Shown piece after piece: positions 57,343-64,000 of a DNA stretch of 64,000 nt (within the stretch, counting starts at the first letter, position 1; the number at the start of each line of letters is the position of its first letter). The DNA comes from Ferrovibrio xuzhouensis (lineage in GTDB: Bacteria; Pseudomonadota; Alphaproteobacteria; Ferrovibrionales; Ferrovibrionaceae): assembly GCF_042648965.1 (NCBI RefSeq), contig NZ_JBHRYJ010000001.1:1798001-1862000 (forward strand), written 5' to 3'. The notes under the pieces were generated by a model, which worked only from the letters and a program-made list of their open reading frames with translations, was not told the origin of the DNA and did not search any database. A program made the position numbers and the translations under genes.

Positions 57343-58119
57343 ATGGGGACGAAAATGCGGCGCTATCTGATCGGCCTGGCAGTAGGCTGGGCCTGCATCG
57401 GCAATGTTCAGGCGCAGACGGCGCCATCCATCGACTGGTCGGGGCTTTATGCCGGCGGCGCCGTCGGCGCCACGCGCAGCCAGGCCGATACCGCCATGTC
57501 GGTTGCGAAAGCCGACGGCTACTTCACCTCGACCGATCCGGCCCAGATCGCTGGCGCGGGCGACGGCACGCTGAAACAGTGGCGCCCGTCGGGCAGCCTG
57601 TATGGCGGCTACGGCCGGCAGTACGGCCATGTCGTCCTCGGCGTCGAGGCGGATGCCGGGACGCTGCTGTTCGATGACGACCGCGCGACCACCGTCGGAT
57701 ACACCTCCTCGCCCGGCAATAGCTTCACCATCCGGCAGTCGGTCAAGGCGGACTGGCTGGCGACTGTGCGGCCGCGACTCGGCTGGGCCGAGGGCAACTG
57801 GCTGGCCTATGTCACCGGCGGCCTGGCGGTGGCGCGCCTGTCGGTGGATACGAGCTATACCGATACCAGCTTCAGCGGGTCTTCCCGCAGCTCGCAAGAC
57901 AAGACCCAGCTCGGCTGGAGCATCGGTGCCGGCGGCGAATATGCGCTGGGTGACAACTGGTCGCTGCGCGGCGAATACCTGTTCACCGATCTCGGCCGGA
58001 TCACCTCAACCTCCCCGGTCAGCGAGACATTCGGCGGCAACCCGGTTCTCGCCCATTCGGCGGAACTGCAGAGCCACGCCATCCGCATCGGCCTGACCTA
58101 CCGGTTCCAGGGCCTCTAG
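57343..58119 (+). CDS. Outer-membrane beta-barrel protein (Omp25/31-like)
   Basis: 258 residues. A signal peptide (YLIGLAVGWACIGNVQA, cleavage before QTAPS) precedes IDWSGLYAGGAVGATRSQAD, the usual start of small alphaproteobacterial porin-like barrels. Alternating strands include LYGGYGRQYGHVVLGVEADA, WLATVRPRLGWAEGNWLAYV and WSLRGEYLFTDLG, and it ends with the aromatic strand AIRIGLTYRFQGL. It would form an eight-stranded outer-membrane barrel. ATG at 57355 is an alternative start with a G-rich site. Confidence 0.88.
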   Translation: MGTKMRRYLIGLAVGWACIGNVQAQTAPSIDWSGLYAGGAVGATRSQADTAMSVAKADGYFTSTDPAQIAGAGDGTLKQWRPSGSLYGGYGRQYGHVVLGVEADAGTLLFDDDRATTVGYTSSPGNSFTIRQSVKADWLATVRPRLGWAEGNWLAYVTGGLAVARLSVDTSYTDTSFSGSSRSSQDKTQLGWSIGAGGEYALGDNWSLRGEYLFTDLGRITSTSPVSETFGGNPVLAHSAELQSHAIRIGLTYRFQGL

Positions 58120-58252
58120 TCCGGCCGGGTGCGGGACAAGGTTAAGATTCCGCGTCGGGAATCTGCCTGCTGAGCAGTCGCGCACCCCTTTAAGGCGGGG
58201 GGGTGAATCGCTACATTGCCCCCGACACTTCTTTGCAGGGGCCGCAAGTTTC

Positions 58253-58945
58253 ATGGACACCATCCGTTCCGTTCTGGTGCCGATCCATCGCGAGGGCTGG
58301 AAATTCATCGCCATCTTCGCCGTGGCGACCCTCGTGCTGTTCTGGATCGCCACGCCGCTCGGCTGGCTCGGCGTCATCCTGACCGCCTGGTGCACCTACT
58401 TCTTCCGCGATCCGGCGCGCGTCACCCCGGTGCGCGACGGCCTGCTGATTTCGCCGGCCGACGGCGTGGTGCAGATGATCGAGCGCGCGGTGCCGCCCGA
58501 GGAACTCGGCATGGGCGGCGACGCACTGCTGCGCATCTCGGTGTTCATGAATGTCTTCAACGTGCATGTGAACCGCTCGCCGGTCGATGCCACCGTCACC
58601 GCGCTGGCCTACCGGCCGGGCAAGTTCCTCAATGCCGCCCTCGACAAGGCCAGCATCGACAACGAGCGCCAGTCGCTGAAGCTGAAGCTGGCCAGCGGCA
58701 GGGAAATCGCCGTGGTGCAGATCGCCGGCCTGGTGGCGCGCCGCATCCTCTGCGAGGCCCGCGAGGGCCAGCAGCTGAAAGCCGGCGAACGCTTCGGCCT
58801 GATCCGCTTCGGCAGCCGGGTCGACGTCTATCTCGACGATGCCATGGTGCCGCTGGTCTGCGTCGGGCAGACCATGGTCGGCGGCGAGACGGTGATCGCC
58901 GAGGACGGTGCCAGCGAACAGCCGCGGACCGGCGAAGTCCGGTAG
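58253..58945 (+). CDS. psd: Phosphatidylserine decarboxylase (proenzyme)
   Basis: 230 residues, short type. The hydrophobic N-terminus (WKFIAIFAVATLVLFWIATP) associates with the membrane. RISVFMNVFNVHVNRSP is the conserved catalytic segment. The self-cleavage site is Gly187-Ser188 in LIRFGSRVDVYL, where Ser becomes the pyruvoyl group. It makes phosphatidylethanolamine. It is followed by pssA, which supplies its substrate; the pair is an operon in many alphaproteobacteria. Confidence 0.96.
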   Translation: MDTIRSVLVPIHREGWKFIAIFAVATLVLFWIATPLGWLGVILTAWCTYFFRDPARVTPVRDGLLISPADGVVQMIERAVPPEELGMGGDALLRISVFMNVFNVHVNRSPVDATVTALAYRPGKFLNAALDKASIDNERQSLKLKLASGREIAVVQIAGLVARRILCEAREGQQLKAGERFGLIRFGSRVDVYLDDAMVPLVCVGQTMVGGETVIAEDGASEQPRTGEVR

Positions 58946-59009
58946 TGGCGCGCCCCGTTAACCCACTGTCAGCGATCCGGAGGCCAGACTGATGCCGAAG
59001 GAGGGTCGC

Positions 59010-59894
59010 ATGCCGATGAAGCTTACGCCGCCGCGCCGCCTGCGCAACCTGCCGCTCAACATGCTGGCGCCGAACATCCTGACCATCATCGCGCTCTGCT
59101 CGGGGCTGACGGCGATCCGCTTCGCCCTGCTGGAGCAGTGGAAATTCGCCGTGGTCGCGGTCGCCATCGCCGCGCTGTTCGACATGCTGGACGGCCGCGT
59201 CGCCCGGCTGCTGAAGGGCGCCTCGAAATTCGGCGCCGAACTCGACTCGCTGTCGGATTTCGTCAGCTTCGGCGTGGCGCCGGCCATGGTGCTGTATTTC
59301 TGGACCCTGCAGGATCTCGGCGGCGGCCATGGCAGCACCGGCTGGCTCTGCGTGCTGGCCTACACCATCTGCACGGCGCTGCGGCTCGCCCGCTTCAACA
59401 CCGCGCTCGACGACACCGACAAGCCGCAATGGACCGGCAGTTTCTTCACCGGTATCCCGTCGCCGGCCGGCGCCGGCGTCAGCCTGCTGTTCCTGATCCT
59501 CAGCCAGGAGGTCGACAGCGAAGTCTTCCGCTCGCCGGTGCTGAACGCGCTGTGGCTGCTGCTGGTCGGCGGCCTGATGGTCAGCCGGGTGCCGACCTTC
59601 TCGTTCAAGCGGGTGCGGGTCAAGCGCGAGCATGTCGGCCTGGTGCTGCTCGGCGTCGGGATTCTCGCGGCCGGCATGCTGAGCCAGCCGTGGTACACGC
59701 TGGCCGCCGTTGAACTCGTCTATCTCGGCTCGATCCCCTTCGCCATGCGCGCCCATGACCGGCTGAAGCGCGGCGAGGCGAAACCCGCCGCCGCCACGGC
59801 CGCTGCCGGTGCCGCCCATCCGGCAGCACCGCCGCCTGGCGCCTCCGCCGGCGACGACGCACCGTCCGAGCCGCCGCCCGGCATCCTGCACTGA
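59010..59894 (+). CDS. pssA: CDP-diacylglycerol--serine O-phosphatidyltransferase
   Basis: 294 residues with about eight TM helices. The CDP-alcohol phosphotransferase motif D-x2-DG-x2-AR-x8-G-x3-D-x3-D is complete (Asp58, Asp61, Gly62, Ala65, Arg66, Gly75, Asp79, Asp83). It makes phosphatidylserine for Psd, encoded 64 bp upstream. The ATG at 59010 is preferred because AAGGAGGG lies just before it; an ATG at 58992 would put this site inside the gene. The C-terminus has an Ala/Pro-rich, probably disordered tail. Confidence 0.95.
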   Translation: MPMKLTPPRRLRNLPLNMLAPNILTIIALCSGLTAIRFALLEQWKFAVVAVAIAALFDMLDGRVARLLKGASKFGAELDSLSDFVSFGVAPAMVLYFWTLQDLGGGHGSTGWLCVLAYTICTALRLARFNTALDDTDKPQWTGSFFTGIPSPAGAGVSLLFLILSQEVDSEVFRSPVLNALWLLLVGGLMVSRVPTFSFKRVRVKREHVGLVLLGVGILAAGMLSQPWYTLAAVELVYLGSIPFAMRAHDRLKRGEAKPAAATAAAGAAHPAAPPPGASAGDDAPSEPPPGILH

Positions 59895-59913
59895 TCTGGC
59901 GCCGCTGACCGCG

Positions 59914-61113
59914 TCAGTCCGCCGGCGCCGCCGCGACCACCGCATCGCCTGCGCCGCGCCGGGCGCGGTCGAGGCTGTGGCCAAGCCAGGCGAGGCCGAG
60001 GCTGATGGCGACGAAGCCGGCGCCCAGCACGGTGGTGGCGCGCAGGTCGAAGCCGGCCGTAATCACCATGCCGCCGGCCCAGGCGCCGAGCGCATTGCCG
60101 ATGTTGAAGGCGCCGATATTGAGCGTGGCGGCCAGCGCCGCGGCATCCTTCGCCTTGTCGAGCACGCGGGTCTGCAGGCCGGGCACCGGCCCGAAGCACA
60201 GCATGCCGAACAGCAGCACGGCGGCCAGCGCCGGCAGCAGCCAGGGCGCCGCCAGCCCGAGCGCGAGCTGGCCCAGCATGAAGGCGGCGAACATCGCCAT
60301 CAGGCCGGGCATCAGGCTGCGGTCGGCGATGCGGCCGCCGAGAATGTTGCCCACCGTGACCCCGACGCCGAACAGCAGCAGGGCGACGGTGACCATGGCC
60401 TGGGTGGTATGGGTAACCTGCAGCAGCAGCGGCGCGATATAGGTAAAGGCGGCAAAGGCGCCGGCGGACGAGAAGATCGTGGTCGACAGCGCCAGCAGCA
60501 CGCCGGGCCGCGTCGCCACGGCGAGTTCGCGGCGGAAATCGGCCGGCGGGCTTTTCACCTGCGGCACCAGCAGGGCGATGGCGCCGACCGACAGGGTGCC
60601 GAGCACGCTGACCGCCCAGAAGGTGGCGCGCCAGCCGGCGACATCGCCGAGCAGCTTGCCGAGCGGCACGCCGAGGATATTGGCGACCGTCAGCCCGGTG
60701 AACATCAGGGCCACGGCTTTCGCGCGGCGGTCGGGTGCGACAAGGCCGGCGGCGACGATCGAGCCGACGCCGAAGAAACTGCCATGGGCGAGGCTGGTGA
60801 CGATGCGCGCCGCCATCAGGAAGCCGTAGCCCGGCGCCAGCGCGCAGAGCAGGTTGCCGATGGTGAACAGCGCCATCAGGCCGAGCAGCAGGCTGCGCCG
60901 CGGCAGCCGGCCGGTCAGTGCCGCCAGCAGCGGCGCACCGCCGGCGACGCCGAGCGCATAGCCGGTGACCAGCAGCCCGGCATCGGGCACCGACACGCCG
61001 AGGTCGGCGGAGAGCTGCGGCAGCAGGCCCATGATGACGAATTCGGTGGTGCCGATCGCAAAGGCGCTGACCGACAGCGCCGCGATGGCGACGGAAGGCG
61101 AGGGTGTACGCAC
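59914..61113 (-). CDS. MFS efflux transporter, DHA1/AraJ-like
   Basis: 399 residues with 12 predicted TM helices. The start IAALSVSAFAIGTTEFVIMG and LLPQLSADLGVSVPDAGLLV are hallmarks of the AraJ/YdeA-type drug:H+ antiporter group. GYALGVAGGAPLLAALTGRL is motif A-like, and ARIVTSLAHGSFFGVGSIVA follows. It probably exports sugars, drugs or amino acids; the substrate cannot be deduced. It is convergent with pssA, 19 bp apart. Confidence 0.92.
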   Translation of the reverse strand: MRTPSPSVAIAALSVSAFAIGTTEFVIMGLLPQLSADLGVSVPDAGLLVTGYALGVAGGAPLLAALTGRLPRRSLLLGLMALFTIGNLLCALAPGYGFLMAARIVTSLAHGSFFGVGSIVAAGLVAPDRRAKAVALMFTGLTVANILGVPLGKLLGDVAGWRATFWAVSVLGTLSVGAIALLVPQVKSPPADFRRELAVATRPGVLLALSTTIFSSAGAFAAFTYIAPLLLQVTHTTQAMVTVALLLFGVGVTVGNILGGRIADRSLMPGLMAMFAAFMLGQLALGLAAPWLLPALAAVLLFGMLCFGPVPGLQTRVLDKAKDAAALAATLNIGAFNIGNALGAWAGGMVITAGFDLRATTVLGAGFVAISLGLAWLGHSLDRARRGAGDAVVAAAPAD

Positions 61114-61233
61114 AGGAAGCTCCTGCAGTCCGGAGAGGGGAAACTGGAAGGCGAGTTTCTGATTATGGCGGCGAAGATGGGGCGGCCTTGCCGCAAGGGC
61201 AAGCTTGCCTGAATAAGCGGCAGCAGCCCGCTA

Positions 61234-61638
61234 TCAGTGGCTGCGGCGCTTCTGTTCGTCCAGCTTGGCCTTCAGCTTGGCGGCATAGTCGCCGCCGTCC
61301 TTCTTCTGCAGCAGGAACAGCTCGATGGCGAGCTGGGCGCGTTCCTGGTCATTGGCCGGCGGCCCCTTACGGGCGATTTTCTCGACGATGCGCAAAAGCT
61401 GGGGGTTCAGCTTGGCCCGCACCGCCTTGATCTGCGCGGCGAGCTGGGCCCTGACATCCCGGCTGGCATCCTTGGCCGGACCGTCATAGCGGCGCGGCGG
61501 CGGTGCCGGCCGGGCTGCGGACTTGGGCGCCGGGGCGCCGAGCAGCCGTGCAATCAGGCCGGGTTTTGCCGGGGGTTTTGCGCCGGATTTGCTCAGGGGG
61601 AATTCCTTTTTTGGCGGATCGGTCGCGATTCGGTGCAA
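61234..61638 (-). CDS. Small basic hypothetical protein, start codon unclear
   Basis: Up to 134 residues, rich in Lys/Ala/Pro at the N-terminus (KSGAKPPAKPGLIARLLGAP). A helical C-terminal half follows (DVRAQLAAQIKAVRAKLNPQ; AKLKAKLDEQKRRSH). No ATG occurs in the frame. TTG at 61638 is one choice; CTG at 61596 is preceded at seven bases by AAAAAGGA, a much better ribosome site. I do not recognise the family. It is divergent from the small gene at 61696. Confidence 0.6.
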   Translation of the reverse strand: MHRIATDPPKKEFPLSKSGAKPPAKPGLIARLLGAPAPKSAARPAPPPRRYDGPAKDASRDVRAQLAAQIKAVRAKLNPQLLRIVEKIARKGPPANDQERAQLAIELFLLQKKDGGDYAAKLKAKLDEQKRRSH

Positions 61639-61695
61639 CCGGACGCCGGCATTTTACACCTTGTCAACCATGTTACGACATCATACATCAATAAC

Positions 61696-61992
61696 ATGAC
61701 GTTTATCATTCCGCCCGTCACTTCCCTGCCGACGCCGCAGCCCAGCTCCGCGGCGCAGGGCCTGTCGCAGCAGAATCAGGTGGTGCAGGCGACCCAGGCG
61801 GCCTCGGCGGCCATGGCGGTCCAGACGCGCGGCGCGGCCGTGGCATCGGGCAATACCGGTGGTTCCGACAAGGCCAAGAAGGAAAAGGGTCGCAACAGCG
61901 ACCGTGGCGCCGATGCCACCGAGACGCAGACCGACCAGAGCGTCCATCCGCGTCCGCGCGGCATGGGCCGCAAGGCCGACCTCAGCGTCTGA
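61696..61992 (+). CDS. Small low-complexity hypothetical protein
   Basis: 98 residues: MTFIIPPVTSLPTPQPSSAA at the start, an Ala/Gln-rich middle, and a basic, Asp/Thr-containing end closing PRPRGMGRKADLSV. It looks largely disordered. No domain is recognised. An AT-rich stretch with TTGACAAGG-like sequence on the minus strand lies between it and the divergent gene and probably carries promoters for both. Confidence 0.62.
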   Translation: MTFIIPPVTSLPTPQPSSAAQGLSQQNQVVQATQAASAAMAVQTRGAAVASGNTGGSDKAKKEKGRNSDRGADATETQTDQSVHPRPRGMGRKADLSV

Positions 61993-62109
61993 GCTGCGGC
62001 CGGACCGCGACCGTCTGTCCCGCGCGGTCATCATTCCATCAAAGTTTGTTAACCAAACCCGGCCACTCTCCCTCGGGTCATGAGCGATTCGCCTGAGGGG
62101 GAGATGGAT

Positions 62110-62262
62110 ATGCCGGCCCGTATTCGGCACTTGCGCGCTATTCTCGCGTCGATCAACGAACAATTGCAGCAGCACGATTTGCGCCCCGAGGCGCGCGCCT
62201 ATCTCGAACGCACCGCCGATGCCTGCCGCACGGCGATCCGCGACCTCGCCGTAAAAATGTAG
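62110..62262 (+). CDS. Short helical hypothetical protein
   Basis: 50 residues from MPARIRHLRAILASINEQLQ to RDLAVKM, predicted as two helices. The ATG at 62110 is chosen because GGGGGAG ends six bases before it. ATGs at 62104 and 62080 are in frame, and the ribosome site would lie inside the longer product. Function is unknown; the size and helix pattern are like small alphaproteobacterial accessory proteins. Confidence 0.5.
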   Translation: MPARIRHLRAILASINEQLQQHDLRPEARAYLERTADACRTAIRDLAVKM

Positions 62263-62340
62263 GGTCCCCGGCCGCGGAAATATTGTCAGGCGACAATCCG
62301 GCGTTTCCGTTGTGACGGTCCTGGCGGCTAAGCTGGCGCC

Positions 62341-63549
62341 ATGACCGCACAACCACATCTGCCGGCACATCCGCCGGCACATCTGCCGGCGACCCTGCTG
62401 CCCGACCAGCGCCATCTGTTCGACATCCCCGCCGATGTCGCCTACCTGAACTGCGCCTATATGTCGCCGCTGGCCAAAGCCGTGGTGGCGGCGGGCGAAG
62501 CCGGCCTGCGCCGCAAGGCGCAGCCCTGGGCGGTGACGCCGCAGGATTTCTTCACCGACAGCGAGGCCGTGCGCGGGCTGTTCGCCCGGCTGGTCAATGC
62601 GACCGCCGAGGATGTCGCGCTGATCCCGGCGGCGTCCTACGGCGTGGCGGTGGCGGCGCAGGCTTTGCCGCTCGGCCCCGGCGACAGCGTGCTGACGCTC
62701 GCCGAGCAGTTCCCCTCCAACGTCTATCCGTGGCTGGAAAAGGCGCGTGCCGCCAATGCCGCGCATGTGGAAGTGCCGCGCCCGGCCGATGGCGACTGGA
62801 CGGCGGCGGTGCTCGCCCGCCTCGATGCCCGCACGCGCATCGTCGCCCTGCCGCATTGCCACTGGACCGATGGCGGCCTGCTCGATCTCGCCGCCATCCG
62901 CGCCGCCTGCAATACCGTCGGCGCCGCGCTGGTGATCGATGCCACCCAGTCGCTCGGCGCGTTGCCCTTCGACGTCGCCGCCCTCGATCCCGACTTCCTG
63001 GTTGCCGGCGGCTACAAATGGCTGCTGGGGCCTTACAGCTTCGGCTATCTCTATGTGGCGAAGCGCTGGCAGCAGGCGATACCGATCGAGCAGAACTGGA
63101 TCGCGCGCAAAGACTCCGAGGATTTTGCCGGCCTGGTCGACTACAAGAGCGAATACCAGCCCGGCGCGCGGCGCTTCGATGTCGGCGAGCGCAGCAATTT
63201 CGCGCTGACCCCGGCGGCGATGGCGGCGCTGCAGATGATCCTCGGCTGGGGTGTCGAAAACGTGCAGGCGACGCTCGCCGCCCGCAATGCCGGCATCGCC
63301 GCGCGGGCGCGCGCCGAACTCGGTCTCGACGTGGCGCCCGACCATCTGCGTGCCGGCCATTTCCTCGGCCTGCGCTTCGACGGGCCGCGCTATCCCGATG
63401 GCGTGCCGGCGGGCCTGCCGGCGAAGCTGGCGGCGGACAAGGTGTTCGTCAGCGTGCGCGGCCGGTCGGTGCGGGTCACCGGGCATCTCTACAACACCGA
63501 TGCCGATGTCGACCGGCTGTTCGGCGCGCTGAAGACGGCGCTCGGCTGA
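62341..63549 (+). CDS. Class V aminotransferase-fold PLP enzyme
   Basis: 402 residues of the NifS/kynureninase-like fold I group. Key parts are FDIPADVAYLNCAYMSPLAK, ASYGVAVAAQALPLGPGDSV, the PLP-pocket Asp in LVIDATQSLGALPFDV and the Lys in VAGGYKWLLGPYSFGYLYV. The catalytic Cys loop of a desulfurase is not evident, so an aminotransferase, epimerase or lyase role is likelier. The N-terminus carries a small 12-bp tandem repeat giving HLPAHPPAHLPA. The DMT transporter gene converges on it with a 6-bp gap. Confidence 0.9.
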   Translation: MTAQPHLPAHPPAHLPATLLPDQRHLFDIPADVAYLNCAYMSPLAKAVVAAGEAGLRRKAQPWAVTPQDFFTDSEAVRGLFARLVNATAEDVALIPAASYGVAVAAQALPLGPGDSVLTLAEQFPSNVYPWLEKARAANAAHVEVPRPADGDWTAAVLARLDARTRIVALPHCHWTDGGLLDLAAIRAACNTVGAALVIDATQSLGALPFDVAALDPDFLVAGGYKWLLGPYSFGYLYVAKRWQQAIPIEQNWIARKDSEDFAGLVDYKSEYQPGARRFDVGERSNFALTPAAMAALQMILGWGVENVQATLAARNAGIAARARAELGLDVAPDHLRAGHFLGLRFDGPRYPDGVPAGLPAKLAADKVFVSVRGRSVRVTGHLYNTDADVDRLFGALKTALG

Positions 63550-63555
63550 CGGTTC

Positions 63556-64000
63556 CTAATGCCCGTGCCGATGATGGCTGTCGGGCATATGCGCATGGGC
63601 ATGGCGCAGCCGGACGTGGGCATGACGATGGCTGTGCGGCTCGCCGGGCGGGTCCTGCGGGTCGTGGCCGTGCCGGTGGTGCAGGTCGTGCACATGGCGG
63701 TGGCTGTGGGCCAGCGCCGGATGGTCGTGTTCATGCACATGGCGCTCGGTCAGATGCAGCCAGACGCCCAGCGCCATCAGGCCGCCGGCAACCACAAGCT
63801 GGATCGTCACGGCATCGCCCAGCAGCGGCACGGCCAGCATCGCGCCGAGGAAGGGCGCCGTCGAGAAATAGGCGCCGGTGCGGGCGGTGCCGAGATGGCG
63901 CAGCGCCAGCACGAACAGCACCAGGCTGACGCCATAGCCGAGAAAGCCGACCAGCAGGGCTGCGCCCAGGCCGGGCAGCGCCGGCAGTGTCGCGCCGCGG
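63556..64000 (-). CDS. EamA/DMT-family transporter with His-rich tail (5' end outside window)
   Basis: 148 residues of the C-terminal end are visible. They contain the last TM helices (LGAALLVGFLGYGVSLVLFV; YFSTAPFLGAMLAVPLLGD; IQLVVAGGLMALGVWLHL) typical of EamA drug/metabolite transporters. A hydrophilic tail of about 60 residues follows, about one third His (HVHEHDHPALAHSHRHVH and similar). Such a tail suggests metal binding at the cytoplasmic face, possibly for a divalent metal. The start lies beyond base 64000; the frame is open to the edge. Confidence 0.88.
   Translation of the reverse strand, partial: RGATLPALPGLGAALLVGFLGYGVSLVLFVLALRHLGTARTGAYFSTAPFLGAMLAVPLLGDAVTIQLVVAGGLMALGVWLHLTERHVHEHDHPALAHSHRHVHDLHHRHGHDPQDPPGEPHSHRHAHVRLRHAHAHMPDSHHRHGH

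Noticed and set aside
55030..57897. A 955-codon open frame on the minus strand
   Set aside because: It is antisense to the Atm1-type exporter and the outer-membrane gene. The composition is typical of a GC-rich shadow frame and no family motif is present.
59809..61212. A 467-codon open frame on the plus strand
   Set aside because: It is antisense to the well-supported MFS transporter and shows only His/Gln/Arg-rich low complexity.
61681..63486. A 601-codon open frame on the minus strand
   Set aside because: It is antisense to the PLP enzyme and two small genes. There are no domains, and the gene on the other strand has clear catalytic motifs.

Overview
The window is a high-GC, gene-dense chromosomal segment of an alphaproteobacterium, most likely a Rhodospirillales-type lineage. 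The support is an FzlA-type GST followed by queG, a PmtA-like lipid methyltransferase, Pss/Psd, an Atm1-type exporter, S24 and Lrp regulators of alphaproteobacterial type, and dispersed palindromes of the form GTGGATG-GCCGGG-tcaag-CCCGGC-CATGAC. The genus cannot be fixed from the sequence alone. Most of the window is core chromosome; the accessory DNA is concentrated at 35.7-37.1 kb and 49.3-52.7 kb.

Layout. 0-3.1 kb: two chemotaxis/PAS genes and a small gene on the minus strand. 3.5-9.9 kb: tRNA-Val(GAC), an N-formylglutamate amidohydrolase, a cytochrome c, an Lrp regulator divergent from phenylalanine hydroxylase, a lipoprotein, an aldo/keto reductase and a DUF4396 membrane protein. 10.1-11.9 kb: an Aer-like PAS protein paired with a soluble methyl-accepting protein. 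12-13.7 kb: an AraC regulator divergent from an AhpD-like protein. 13.9-18.9 kb: two GSTs (one FzlA), RidA, QueG, a TPR protein and an SDR. 19.6-23.9 kb: hydrolase, two glycosyltransferases, lipid methyltransferase, DUF1398 protein and a MarR regulator with a perfect operator palindrome. 24-30.8 kb: thrS, infC (AUA start), quinone oxidoreductase, methyltransferase and an OPT transporter. 30.8-35.6 kb: nadD, proA, proB, obgE, rpmA and rplU on the minus strand.

35.8-37.0 kb is an AT-richer Fic gene. 37.1-43.6 kb is a complete nine-gene N-type ATPase operon (atpDCQRBEFAG) with a FixK/FNR-like box just upstream. 43.8-49.2 kb: lipid kinase, TerB-like protein, hydrolase and a DinG/XPD helicase. 49.4-51.7 kb is a shrunken podovirus-like prophage: an S24 repressor, a divergent switch region with a near-consensus promoter, two phage-associated genes, and one ORF that joins the start of a portal protein in frame to a three-TM holin. 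Directly next to it (51.7-52.7 kb) is an AT-rich gene with an EVE/PUA-like domain and an HNH nuclease, a predicted modification-dependent restriction enzyme. The rest is DUF952 protein-pyrD, an FAA hydrolase, the Atm1 exporter, an outer-membrane barrel protein, psd-pssA, an MFS transporter, small hypothetical genes, a class V aminotransferase and a partial EamA transporter with a His-rich tail.

The most interesting parts are the mini-prophage with its preserved switch, the portal-holin chimera, the adjacent nuclease gene, and the N-ATPase with its two-carboxylate c-subunit and upstream FixK/FNR-like box. All functional statements are inferred from sequence.
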